This document shows, piece by piece, positions 24,120-35,395 of a DNA stretch of 64,000 nucleotides. The position numbers were made by a program, and so were the translations under genes. The notes beneath the pieces were generated by a model that saw only the letters and a list, made by a program, of their open reading frames with translations, was not told where the DNA came from and made no database searches. Source of the stretch: Diplolepis rosae (taxonomy: Eukaryota; Arthropoda; Insecta; Hymenoptera; Diplolepididae); assembly GCA_030998225.1 (NCBI GenBank), contig JAPYXD010000744.1:868001-932000 (forward strand), in the 5' to 3' direction. Every line of letters starts with the position of its first letter. Position 1 is the first letter of the stretch.

Positions 24120-24733
24120 ATACTATAGGTTTGGTTTTACACTATCATTTGTTAACCTTGACTGTTGCTGTAAGACTGCATAATCTTGAGACATGTTCTC
24201 GTCGTCTTGATTAGGCAGAATACAAATTTTTGTCATAGGACGTTTCACTATGCTTCGTGCAGTTTTGACCGATACAACTCGTATAACGTTATCCTTGCCA
24301 GGATGAGTTTCTGTAATACGGCCGAGTGGCCACTGCATAGGTGGTATATTATCTTCTTTGATAATGACTAGTGTGCCTGGTGTAATTTTACGTGGAGATG
24401 ATTTACTCCAGCGTGAACGACCTTGTAATTGAGACAGGTATTCAGTCCGCCACCGATTCCAAAAATGTTGAGACATTTTTTGCAAATGTTGGTATCGATC
24501 CAGTCTTTGGGTGTTGATTTCTCTTAAATCTGCCTGAGGAAAGGCTGTTAACGAGTCTCCAATAAGGAAGTGACCAGTTGTGAGAGGAGAAAGGTCATTA
24601 GGATCGTTGGACAACGGTGATAGAGGTCTGGAATTCAAACAAGCTTCAATTTGTGTGAGGAGTGTGTATAACTCTTCGTATATTAATTGTGTACTACCTA
24701 TGACGCGTTTCATATGATATTTCGCAGATTTTA
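24120..24733 (-). pseudogene. Inverted segment of the BEL/Pao integrase C-terminus inside the 3' LTR
   Basis: Minus-strand frame 24713-24123, 196 aa, starting MKRVIGSTQLIYEELYTLL. It overlaps the last ~115 residues of the polyprotein with a few substitutions, then continues through the integrase tail (TPGTLVIIKEDN, WPLGRITETHPG) to a stop. This tail is exactly what the main ORF lacks. The element's terminus and 5-bp TSD lie outside this patch, so the inversion predates integration, which suggests a template switch during reverse transcription. It is not an independent gene. Confidence 0.85.
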
Positions 24734-24808
24734 CAACAGGGTCACTTTCTTCTTATTTTCTTTGATTAAAATTATTATTACATTTAAAAATGCGCAAAAA
24801 GAAAGAAA

Positions 24809-24849
24809 GGCAAACGTTTCGGCCACATATGGGGGCCCTCTTCAGTGCC
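24809..24849 (-). ncRNA. Hammerhead-ribozyme-like motif
   Basis: It has the same core as the motif at 14382-14422, read on the minus strand, and lies in the first arm of the Penelope-like sequence. CTGAAGA, GAAACGTT and the GGCA/TGCC stem are present; stem II is irregular. Confidence 0.5.
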
Positions 24850-24957
24850 ATAAATTAAAAGATTAATTCAAAATTTCTGTAAAGAATTACAATATAGAAG
24901 ATAATTAAAAAAAAGAATTATCATAGAAATTAAATAGAAATTAATCTTTTAATTTAT

Positions 24958-24998
24958 GGCACTGAAGAGGGCCCCCATATGTGGCCGAAACGTTTGCC
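24958..24998 (+). ncRNA. Hammerhead-ribozyme-like motif
   Basis: Inverted partner of 24809-24849, about 110 bp away. The two arms could also pair with each other in one transcript and compete with ribozyme folding. Confidence 0.5.
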
Positions 24999-25912
24999 TT
25001 TATTTCTTTTTGCGCATTTTTAAATGTAATAATAATTTTAATCAAAGAAAATAAGAAGAAACTGACCCTATGCCAAAGAAATGAACAAACATTATATGAA
25101 TTTGGGTCAATACAATAATAGACATGTTATCAAACATGTCACTTTAAAATTTGAAAATGGCACTTTCACTATAAAGCTAGAATATCTAACAGTTCTGACC
25201 ATTTTCAGAACTATTTAAATTTAATAATAACTTCAAATGTGATACTTAATATCACGAATATTCAAATTGCATTTTTATTAATTTTTAAAGATAAATTTAT
25301 TATCATTTTTCCAAAACATCTCAGAATAAATCTGAATGTGAAAATAAACAACTTTCAATTTTTTTAAATATGGAGCAAAATTACATACATGGATATTATA
25401 ATATTTTATCTTTATGTAACGCCTTGCTTGCAAATTCAGTGTAAAATGGATTGTCCGTGAAGCTTATATACAAAATCGTTTTCTTGAAAAATAAACGCCT
25501 TCATCCACTCGTGATTCATCCACATGTGCCGAGTCGATTTTTAAAACAGTTCAGATCATTCTGTGAGAGACACCGGTAATAAAGTCTTCACGAGAAGTTT
25601 TCATGAATGTAAAACTTGTTCGCGTTTTGCCATTGTGAACCAATTTGGCATCATTCTTTAATAATAAACATTTTTTGAAAAAAATTCCGGTCGGTTCGTG
25701 TGCAAAATCTTTTATATTTTTTCATTTTATCCGGTTTTTTATTCATAGTGAACTTCAAGTAATTTTTCAATTCGTGATGCTGCATACTGGACTACTTCAT
25801 TTTGAATTGCAAGCTATGAGATAAGTTTTTAATTTCTATGATAATTCTTTTTTTTAATTATCTTCTATATTGTAATTCTTTACAGAAATTTTGAATTAAT
25901 CTTTGAATTTAT

Positions 25913-25953
25913 GGCACTGAAGAGGGCCCCCATATGTGGCCGAAACGTTTGCC
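25913..25953 (+). ncRNA. Hammerhead-ribozyme-like motif
   Basis: Third copy within this insertion, in the same orientation as 24958-24998 and about 955 bp downstream. Two like-oriented hammerheads spanning a unit are the arrangement expected from Penelope-like terminal repeats. Confidence 0.5.
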
Positions 25954-26045
25954 TTTCTTTCTTTTTGCGCATTTTTAAATGTAATAATAATTTTAATCAA
26001 AGAAAATAAGAAGAAACTGACCCTATGCCAAAGAAATGAACAAAC

Positions 26046-26520
26046 ACTAAATGTTTTGCCTATATGGACGATATAGTAATTTTTGGTGAAACTATTCAAC
26101 AGCACAGCAGTGCTTGAAAGATTACGAAATCTAGGACCTCGTTTAGAACTAAGTAAGTGCGAGTACCTGAAATGAGAACTCGAGTACCTTGGTCACATTA
26201 TAACAAAGGACGGTGTAAAAGCAAATCCGGAAAAGTTAAGTGCAATACAGAACTTCAAACAATTAAAGACAGTTAAAAATGTGCAATCATTCTTAGTACT
26301 CGCAGGATATTACAGGAGATTTATAAAACATTTTTCTAGTATAGCAAGGCCACTGACACGATTAACACAAAAAGAACATTTTTTTGGCTAAACACATGAC
26401 TATAAAAAAGCCTGTTTTGATCTGAAATACGCACTTGTATCCGCCCCATTGCTGAAATTTCCGAACTTCCAAGAACAGTTCACCTTGATAACGGATTTAA
26501 ACTCATTACTCCTTTCTGCT
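26046..26520 (+). pseudogene. Ty3/gypsy RT remnant, 3' part
   Basis: This continues the RT broken at 17027. It opens with the catalytic AYMDDIVIFG, then LGHIITKDGVKANPEK, FLVLAGYYRRFI and ARPLTRLTQKE, as in Ty3/gypsy RT. It contains in-frame stops. It ends where copia sequence begins near 26530. Confidence 0.85.
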
Positions 26521-26529
26521 GGCACAGTA

Positions 26530-27465
26530 ACAATAAAAATTCCTACCTACTATCGTGAAATTCAATCACGAGATGACAGGAGTAAGTGGGAGCATGCAAT
26601 AAAAGATGAACTGAATTCACTAATGACTAATAATATCTGGACACTCGTACCTAAGCCCCAAAATAAAAACATCATTGACTGTAGATGGGTATTTACGGTA
26701 AAAAATGATGAACATGGTAATCCAATGCGATACAAAGCCCGAGTTGTGGCAAAAGGTTTTCGTCAACAATATTTATCCGATTATCAGGAAACCTTTGCAC
26801 CCGTGGCAAGAATATCCACTTTTCGAATAAAAAAAAAAAAATTGCGAACCAATTTTTACAGAAATTAATATTTTAAGTAGATATCAAACAAAAAATAATG
26901 TTGAATTGTGGAAACGTTTAAAAATAATCTTAAGGTATGTAAATGGCTCATTAAATACAAAGCTTACATATGTACGGAATAATTATAACAAAATAATAAT
27001 TGTATTTGTTGATGCGGATTGGGGAGGTGATGAGATATCACGAAAGACTACCACAGGTTACATCTTTTAACTATTTGAAAACTGCACTAATACGTGGATT
27101 ACAAAAAGACAAAATTCTGTTGCAACTTCTTCAACAGAAGCAGAATATATGTCACTTTACGAAGCCGTGAAAGAAGCCATTTGGCTAAAAGCAGTCATGT
27201 ATCTTATCCCATTCCAATCTATGAAGACAACCAAAGTTGTATCAGCATTGCAACAAATTCAACAAATCATAAAAGAACAAAGCATATAGATATAAAATAT
27301 CACTTTATTCGTGATCAAATTGAGAAACAGGTGTTAATTTTGTATCATCTCCCAACAGATCAGCAGTTAGCGGATGCATTCACTAAACCTATAACACCAA
27401 TAAAGTTCCTACAAATTCGTGCAAAGCTTGCACTGTTAGAAATGTTTGCAATTTTAGTATACAGG
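26530..27465 (+). pseudogene. Copia Pol remnant with internal deletion (RT start and RNase H)
   Basis: 26540-26840 encodes the start of Ty1/copia RT ([34 protein letters not shown]). The rest of the RT is deleted. From about 26880 the RNase H part follows in two frames: VDADWGGDEISRKTTTGY, SSTEAEYMSLYEAVKEAIWL, then KHIDIKYHFIRDQ and ADAFTKPI. Stops and frameshifts show that it is dead. Confidence 0.82.
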
Positions 27466-27650
27466 GGTATATTAAATTTCCTATATGTTTACTAAATTTA
27501 CTACACTTGGTAATTTTAGTATACTCAGGTATACTAAATTTCTTTGTATGTATACTAAATTTTTTAAGTGTACACTAAGTTTCTTTTACGTATATGAATT
27601 TCGTAGTTTCTGTATACTAAAATTCATATATCTGTATACGAAATTCATCT
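27455..27650. repeat. Degenerate TATACTAAATTT minisatellite, left block
   Basis: Variants of TATACTAAATTT recur every 20-35 bases with alternating CAGG, TGTA or GTGT linkers. The motif is near-palindromic. A related block lies at 28555-28805, on the other side of an exon-like pair. Confidence 0.55.
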
Positions 27651-27654
27651 GCGC

Positions 27655-28181
27655 AAGCGCGTTTCGAGTTACGCGGATCATGCAACATGCAGACTCGCAT
27701 GCCGATGTATTTGTGGTTAACTACGTTGTTGGATCGACATTTGATGCCGGACAAAAATTCGGATTGTTTGGATCTGCGTTTTTCTTTTCAAAAGGTAGGT
27801 TTAATTTATTTACTCGTTTACAAATGTAAATTTACGTATCCCAGAATTTCGAAGCTTTATGAGTGAAATGTGAAAAAAATAAAATAAAAATTCCAGAAGT
27901 AGTTAGACATTTTAGGTTACATTAACGCGCGAAAAAAAGTTTATCTTGCCCAAGTAACACAAGATCATCTATTAGACGTCTAAAACATCTTTTTGGGGAA
28001 AACGGGAGAGCTCTAGAAGACGTTTCGATTTTCTGCTGAAAGTGCTATTACTATTTTTTTAGATCGCGTACTCATTAGAGTTCAAGATGTTATGGAAGGA
28101 ATTCAAGTTGCTTTCGCATCGTACTACGTGTTTGGATATTCATACGCTGCGGAATTGCCAAAATCTTTAGAGTTCAATTAA
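27655..28181 (+). pseudogene. Two-exon fragment of an uncharacterised insect protein
   Basis: Exon A runs to 27794 (…ADVFVVNYVVGSTFDAGQ, FGLFGSAFFFSK) and is followed by a GTAGGT donor. Exon B starts at 28063 after TTTTTTTAG (DRVLIRVQDVMEGIQVAF, ending in SLEFN and TAA at 28179). Phases agree (1/1). An AAAG-GTAATT donor follows the stop directly, so the TAA probably replaces a sense codon of a once longer exon. The pattern resembles a widespread uncharacterised insect protein family, but I cannot name it. The fragment is bracketed by two blocks of one minisatellite. Confidence 0.5.
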
Positions 28182-28554
28182 AGGTAATTATTTCATGATT
28201 CATTCAATATACATATGCCCTCTGTCTCCAGGCGACAAAAGAGTGAAGGGCGCTAAAAGGATCATTATCTTTGATAATTATTAATAATTCTTAATAAAGT
28301 GATACTCTGTACTCCAACTGTATTTATTTTACAATATACCCTATTAAATAATAATTGTAAAACAAAACATTACAAATCGCAATATACTTTATTTTTAATG
28401 GTAACATTTATATCCTTTCGGACAAAGTTTAGAAAAAAATATTTATCTTCAAATCGATAAGGAAAACAATTAAATACAAATTTAAATTTATATTAATTAT
28501 TTTCCTTATACTTTAAGTTTTACTGGTTCTCTAGCATTATTACACACATATTAA
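28182..28554. other. AT-rich spacer with no gene recognised
   Basis: No coding frame or structured repeat could be supported between the exon-like fragment and the second minisatellite block. Confidence 0.4.
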
Positions 28555-28805
28555 AATTAGTATACCCATACAGTAAAATTACTATATGTGTGTACTAAAC
28601 TTCATGTACACGTATACTAAATTTAGTGCACGCGTATACTTAATTTCATATACATGTATACTAAATTCAGTATACGCATATACTAAATTTCATATACGCG
28701 TATAATAAATTTAGTACACGCATATACTAAATTTAGTATACGCCGGTAAACTAAATTTAATTTCATGTTGTGCATTCATGCTTCCATTACATGTATACTA
28801 AATAT
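28555..28805. repeat. TATACTAAATTTAGTATA minisatellite, right block
   Basis: About ten units of CGTATACTAAATTTAGTA type follow one another with CATA, CACG or TGTA linkers. The unit is palindromic (TACTAAATTTAGTA), so the block could form cruciforms. Confidence 0.7.
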
Positions 28806-29239
28806 AGTACAGATTTTTCTCACAGTGTGGACTGAAAGAGTGAAAAACATATTAAGTGTTTAATCTACATTATAAATACATATAGGTCATTTCATGGGAG
28901 ATTTACAGTCAAAATTGAAAATTTCGAGATATAATTTTTTCAAGTTTGGCACTCGGGAAATTTTTTTTTTTCTAACAGCTCACTGTAAAAGCAGTTTTGA
29001 ATATTAAATGTAACCCTTGCACTTGAAATGCGCGAAAGAGTACAAGCTTTCAAAAAAGTTATAGCACACATTTCGTTCTTTTTTTTGTAATAACAATATA
29101 TTACATTTTTATAAACAATTGAATTTTTTTAAATTTGGAACTAATTTTTTTCCGATTTTTTTGTTTCTAAATTTTTGTTGAAGTTTTTTCAATATGCAGG
29201 CAAAATTTTGGAATGGAAAAATGAAAACTGTAGGTGTAA

Positions 29240-29530
29240 TTAATTTATAAAATCTCTCCCGCCCATTGCAGCAGTTCGCTGCCACACGTGCTTCGAGTCC
29301 GAGCATGCCTAAACAAGCTTAAGCGTAGTTGCAGCGTGCGAGCTCGCTCGTTGCAACGCGCGGGACAGATTTTATATAAAAAATCTGCCCGCTTCGCGGG
29401 CACATTCTCATCGCGCGCAGCTCGCAAGTTTGAGCGCGCCTAGGGCGCGCGATTTGATCGTCGCGCTTCGCGCTCCGCAATGCTCGATCGTCGCGCTGCG
29501 CGCTGGGTCTTGTGCTCTTCACATACATTC
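29240..29530. repeat. GC-rich island of CGCGC/TTCGCG motifs
   Basis: This stretch is dense in CpG, with repeated pieces such as GCGCTTCGCGCTC, and contrasts sharply with its AT-rich surroundings. A related piece recurs at about 29700-29725. The minus-strand ORFs here are low-complexity products of the repeats. It may be an interspersed GC-rich repeat or a short CpG-rich regulatory remnant. Confidence 0.5.
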
Positions 29531-29984
29531 AAGTTTATTTATTATAATTTGATAATGAAGCTCAAACCAATTTTATAATAATATCACAGATAATGTGAAT
29601 TACACATTTTCTCAAAGTCACTCAATTTCTTTTTGAAATTAAGTGAAACAGGAAATTCAATTTACTTAAGGCTCTATCAGCCTTAAGGAACACATTCTCA
29701 TCATGGCGCTCGCGCTTCGCGCTCGATTTTCTGTATACATTTCAGTAACTTTTTAATAAATTACATGATTAAAATAATTTATTTTCTTCCAAATCTCTCA
29801 AAAAGGAAAAACAATCGTAGACTTTATTTAAGGAAACGATTTTGCAGAACAACGCTTATTTCGTATCTCACATATTTTGGTGAAAAAAATCGGATTTTTT
29901 TAATATTCATAATCAAAACATAAAATATACATTCTGTCCCGAAATGTCTTAATGAGAATTTGTAGACCTCATTTAGGCAAACAA

Positions 29985-32900
29985 TTTTCCATCTAAACGT
30001 TTTTTTTTGTATCTCTCATATTTTGTCTAAAAAATGGAATTTTTGAATTTTAATCGTATTTTTTGGAATTGAAACGAAAAGTATATGTTTTATCAGAAAC
30101 TGTGTGAGACAAAATTTGTAGATCTTTTTGAAAAAAACAACTTTGTATTCTTACGTTTTTTTCGTGTTTCGAATATTATTGCTAAAAAATTGAATTTTGG
30201 ATTTTCAATAGTTTTTTTTTTTAATTAAAAAGATAAATATGCATCTTATGAAAAAATGTTACAATTTAAATTTGTAGGTCTTTATTTATTTAATAATATT
30301 GTATCATAACGTTTTTTCGTATCTCGTATAATTTAACTTGAAAATGGAATTTTGATATTGAGTTTTTTCGAATTTGAATATGCTGTGACATTTCTAATTT
30401 TGATTTAATCAAAAAATGTTATCAGGATAATTTGTAGAGATTTATGAGCAAACAATTTTCCATCTAAACGTTTTTTTTTGTATCTCTCATATTTTGTCTA
30501 AAAAATGGAATTTTTGAATTTTAATCGTATTTTTTGGAATTGAAACGAAAAGTATATGTTTTATCAGAAACTGTGTGAGACAAAATTTGTAGATCTTTTT
30601 GAAACGAACAACTTTGTATTCTTACGTTTTTTTCGTGTTTCGAATATTATTGCTAAAAAATTGAATTTTGGATTTTCAATAGTTTTTTTTTTTAATTAAA
30701 AAGATAAATATGCATCTTATGAAAAAATGTTACAATTTAAATTTGTAGGTCTTTATTTATTTAATAATATTGTATCATAACGTTTTTTCGTATCTCGTAT
30801 AATTTAACTTGAAAATGGAATTTTGATATTGAGTTTTTTCGAATTTGAATATGCTGTGACATTTCTAATTTTGATTTAATCAAAAAATGTTATCAGGATA
30901 ATTTGTAGAGATTTATGAGCAAACAATTTTCCATCTAAACGTTTTTTTTTGTATCTCTCATATTTTGCCTAAAAAATGAAATTTTTGAATTTTAATCGTA
31001 TTTTTTGGAATTGAAACGAAAAATATATGTTTTATCAGAAACTGTGTGAGACAAAATTTGTAGATCTTTTTGAAACAAACAACTTTGTATTCTTACGTTT
31101 TTTTCGTGTTTCGAATATTATTGCTAAAAAATTGAATTTTGGATTTTCAATAGTTTTTTTTTTAATTGAAATGATAAATATGCATCTTATGAAAAAATGT
31201 TACAATTTAAATTTGTAGGTCTTTATTTATTTAATAATATTGTATCATAACGTTTTTTCGTATCTCGTATAATTTAACTTGAAAATGGAATTTTGATATT
31301 GAGTTTTTTCGAATTTGAATATGCTGTGACATTTCTAATTTTGATTTAATCAAAAAATGTTATCAGGATAATTTGTAGAGATTTATGAGCAAATAATTTT
31401 CCATCTAAACGTTTTTTTTTGTATCTCTCATATTTTGTCAAAAAATGGAATTTTTGAATTTTAATCGTATTTTTTGGAATTGAAACGAAAAGTATATGTT
31501 TTATCAGAAACTGTGTGAGAAAAATTTTGTAGATATTTTTGAACAAAACAACTTTGTATTCTTACGTTTTTTTCGTGTTTCGAATATTATTGCTAAAAAA
31601 TTGAATTTTGGATTTTCAATAGTTTTTTTTTTAATTGAAATGATAAATATGCATCTTATGAAAAAATGTTACAATTTAAATTTGTAGGTCTTTATTTATT
31701 TAATAATATTGTATCATAACGTTTTTTCGTATCTCGTATAATTTAACTTGAAAATGGAATTTTGATATTGAGTTTTTTCGAATTTGAATATGCTGTGACA
31801 TTTCTAATTTTGATTTAATCAAAAAATGTTATCAGGATAATTTGTAGAGATTTATGAGCAAACAATTTTCCATCTAAACGTTTTTTTTTGTATCTCTCAT
31901 ATTTTGTCTAAAAAATGGAATTTTTGAATTTTAATCGTATTTTTTGGAATTGAAACGAAAAGTATATGTTTTATCAGAAACTGTGTGAGACAAAATTTGT
32001 AGATCTTTTTGAAACGAACAACTTTGTATTCTTACGTTTTTTTCGTGTTTCGAATATTATTGCTAAAAAATTGAATTTTGGATTTTCAATAGTTTTTTTT
32101 TTAATTAAAAAGATAAATATGCATCTTATGAAAAAATGTTACAATTTAAATTTGTAGGTCTTTATTTATTTAATAATATTGTATCATAACGTTTTTTCGT
32201 ATCTCGTAGAAGTTAACATGAAAATGGAATTTTGATATTGAGTTTTTTCGAATTTGAATATGCTGTGACATTTCTAATTTTGATTTAATCAAAAAATGTT
32301 ATCAGGATAATTTGTAGAGATTTATGAGCAAACTATTTTCCATCTAAACGTTTTTTTTTGTATCTCTCATATTTTGCCTAAAAAATTGAATTTTTGAATT
32401 TTAATCGTATTTTTTGGAATTGAAACGAAAGATGTATGTTTTATCAGAAACTGCTTTAGACGAAATTTGTAGATCTTTTTGAAACAAACAACTTTGTTTT
32501 CTTAAGTTTTTTTCGTGTTTCGAATATTATTGCTAAAAAATTGAATTTTGGATTTTCAATAGTTTTTTTTTAATTGAAATGATAAATATGCATCTTATGA
32601 AAAAATGTTACAATTTAAATTTGTAGGTCTTTATTTATTTAATAATATTGTATCATAACGTTTTTTCGTATCTCGTATAATTTAACTTGAAAATGGAATT
32701 TTGATATTGAGTTTTTTCGAATTTGAATATGCTGTGACATTTCTAATTTTGATTTAATCAAAAAATGTTATCAGGATAATTTGTAGAGATTTATGAGCAA
32801 ACAATTTTCCATCTAAACGTTTTTTTTTGTATCTCTCATATTTTGTCAAAAAATGGAATTTTTGAATTTTAATCGTATTTTTTGGAATTGAAACGAAAAG

Positions 32901-35145
32901 TATATGTTTTATCAGAAACTGTGTGAGACAAAATTTGTAGATCTTTTTGAAACGAACAACTTTGTATTCTTACGTTTTTTTCGTGTTTCGAATATTATTG
33001 CTAAAAAATTGAATTTTGGATTTTCAATAGTTTTTTTTTTAATTGAAATGATAAATATGCATCTTATGAAAAAATGTTACAATTTAAATTTGTAGGTCTT
33101 TATTTATTTAATAATATTGTATCATAACGTTTTTTCGTATCTCGTATAATTTATCTTGAAAATGGAATTTTGATATTGACTTTTGTCGTATTTGAATATG
33201 GTGTGACATTTCTAATTTTGATTTAATCAAAAAATGTTTACAGGATAATATGTAGAGATTTATGAGCAAACAATTTTCCATCTAAACGTTTTTTTTTGTA
33301 TCTCTCATATTTTGTCTAAAAAATGGAATTTTTGAATTTTAATCGTATTTTTTGGAATTGAAACGAAAAATATATGTTTTATCAGAAACTGTGTGAGACA
33401 AAATTTGTAGATCTTTTTGAAACGAACAACTTTGTATTCTTACGTTTTTTTCGTGTTTCGAATATTATTGCTAAAAAATTGAATTTTGGATTTTCAATAG
33501 TTTTTTTTTTAATTAAAAAGATAAATATGCATCTTATGAAAAAATGTTACAATTTAAATTTGTAGGTCTTTATTTATTTAATAATATTGTATCATAACGT
33601 TTTTTCGTATCTCGTATAATTTAACTTGAAAATGGAATTTTGATATTGAGTTTTTTCGAATTTGAATATGCTGTGACATTTCTAATTTTGATTTAATCAA
33701 AAAATGTTATCAGGATAATTTGTAGAGATTTATGAGCAAACTATTTTCCATCTAAACGTTTTTTTTTTGTATCTCTCATATTTTGCCTAAAAAATGAAAT
33801 TTTTGAATTTTAATCGTATTTTTTGGAATTGAAACGAAAAATATATGTTTTATCAGAAACTGTGTGAGACAAAATTTGTAGATCTTTTTGAAACGAACAA
33901 CTTTGTATTCTTACGTTTTTTTCGTGTTTCGAATATTATTGCTAAAAAATTGAATTTTGGATTTTCAATAGTTTTTTTTTTAATTGAAATGATAAATATG
34001 CATCTTATGAAAAAATGTTACAATTTAAATTTGTAGGTCTTTATTTATTTAATAATATTGTATCATAACGTTTTTTCGTATCTCGTATAATTTAACTTGA
34101 AAATGGAATTTTGAATTGAGTTTTTTCGAATTTGAATATGCTGTGACATTTCCAATTTTGATTTAATCAAAAAATGTTATCAGGATAATTTGTAGAGATT
34201 TATGAGCAAACAATTTTCCATCTAAACGTTTTTTTTTGTATCTCTCAAAATTTGGCTAAAAAATGGAATTTTTGAATTTTAATCGTATTTTTTGGAATTG
34301 AAACGAAAAATATATGTTTTATCAGAAACTGTGTGAGACAAAATTTGTAGATCTGTTTGAAACAAACAACTTTGTATTCTTACGTTTTTTTCTTGTTTCG
34401 AATATTATTGCTAAAAAATTGAATTTTGGATTTTCAATAGTTTTTTTTTTAATTAAAAAGATAAATATGCATCTTATGAAAAAATGTTACAATTCAAATT
34501 TGTAGGTCTTTATTTATTTAATAATATTGTAACATAACGTTTTTTCGTATCTCATATAATTTAACTGGAAAATGGAATTTTGATATTGACTTTTTTCGAA
34601 TTTGAATATGCTGTGACATTTCTAATTTTGATTTAATCAAAAAATGTTATCAGGATAATTTGTAGAGATTTATGAGCAAACAATTTTCCATATAAACGTT
34701 TTTTTTGTATCTCTCATATTTTGCCTAAAAAATGAAATTTTTGAATTTTAATCGTATTTTTTGGAATTGAAACGAAAAATATATGTTTTATCAGAAACTG
34801 TGTGAGACAAAATTTGTAGATCTTTTTGAAACAAACAACTTTGTATTCTTACGTTTTTTTCGTGTTTCGAATATTATTGCTAAAAAATTGAATTTTGGAT
34901 TTTCAATAGTTTTTTTTTTAATTAAAAAGATAAATATGCATCTTATGAAAAAATGTTACAATTCAAATTTGTAGGTCTTTATTTATTTAATAATATTGTA
35001 TCATAACGTTTTTTCGTATCTCGTATAATTTAACTGGAAAATGGAATTTTGATATTGACTTTTTTCGAATTTGAATATGCTGTGACATTTCTAATTTTGA
35101 TTTAATCAAAAAATGTTATCAGGATAATTTGTAGAGATTTATGAG
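29985..35145 (+). repeat. Higher-order satellite: ~11 units of ~470 bp, each a trimer of ~156-bp monomers
   Basis: The marker ATGTTTTATCAG occurs at 30086, 30557, 31027, 31496, 31966, 32436, 32904, 33374, 33845, 34314 and 34783, a spacing of 468-471. Within each unit three monomers begin TTTGTAGATCTTTTTG, TTTGTAGGTCTTTATT and TTTGTAGAGATTTATG. Each then shows an ACGTTTTTTCGT-like block, an AAAAATGGAATTTT-like block and a TTAATCAAAAAATG-like end. The monomers are clearly related but diverged, while whole units are nearly identical, which is the definition of a higher-order repeat. Single diverged monomers precede the array. Confidence 0.9.
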
Positions 35146-35345
35146 CACTATCAAAAACCAGTATTGAAATTTTTGATTTTTTAAAAAAATTATTTTCAAA
35201 AACACAAAAGTAGTGCTCAATCCCTCAATTTTGATTGGATGTGGCTGGTTAACGAACTTGTCCTTACTTTTTCGGCTCCGATAAAGTGTACCAAAGCTCA
35301 ATTCAATCTGATAATTCTATCGAGAGTTATGCCGCACACGACCTA

Positions 35346-35395
35346 CAGACAGACAGACAGACAGACAGACAGATAGACAGACAGACAGACAGACA
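35346..35395. repeat. (CAGA)n microsatellite
   Basis: Twelve or so CAGA units with one GATA-type interruption, lying inside the right end of the TIR element. The flank AAACCCTTTTTTATGACTCAG follows it. Confidence 0.9.

Larger units (their letters stand above)
17117..24738 (+). mobile_element. Young BEL/Pao LTR retrotransposon with a rearranged 3' LTR
   Basis: It is bounded by TGTT at 17117 and AACA at 24738 and flanked by the 5-bp duplication GGGTC (17112-17116, 24739-24743), usual for BEL/Pao. Parts: 5' LTR 17117-17742, primer site 17745-17762, polyprotein 18359-23470, 3' LTR 23554 onward. The two LTRs look identical over about 566 bp, so insertion was recent. The last ~60 bp of the 3' LTR are replaced by a 614-bp inverted piece of the element's own integrase end (24120-24733), followed by the correct terminus CAACA. 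Confidence 0.9.
17028..26045. mobile_element. Composite insertion into the Ty3 RT: Penelope-like copies carrying a BEL/Pao element
   Basis: The 12-bp sequence ACTAAATGTTTT occurs immediately before (17016-17027) and at the end (26046-26057), marking a single target-site duplication. The outer parts (17028-17116 and 24739-26045) are Penelope-like non-coding sequence: an inverted pair of arms (17028-17116 plus 24739-24850, against 24957-25150) and a third partial copy at 25720-26045 in the same orientation as the second. The inner part (17117-24738) is the BEL/Pao element, inserted later. Tandem plus inverted partial copies with long TSDs are typical of Penelope-like elements. Confidence 0.75.

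Noticed and set aside
24123..24713. An independent minus-strand gene of 196 aa
   Set aside because: It is an inverted copy of the integrase end of the neighbouring BEL/Pao element, within that element's target duplication.
29109..29528. Arg/Ala-rich minus-strand ORFs near 29.3 kb
   Set aside because: They come from a GC-rich simple-motif repeat and have low-complexity composition.
31027..34974. Repeated 63-aa ORFs (FYQKLCETKFVDLF type) at a 470-bp spacing, resembling a tandem gene family
   Set aside because: They are the same frame of the satellite unit in each copy. The frame runs over homopolymer-rich monomer sequence, has no domain, and is lost in some units by single changes.
29985..35145. 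Regularly spaced repeats suggestive of a CRISPR array
   Set aside because: The whole 470-bp unit is repeated without unique spacers, there are no cas genes, and the genome is animal.
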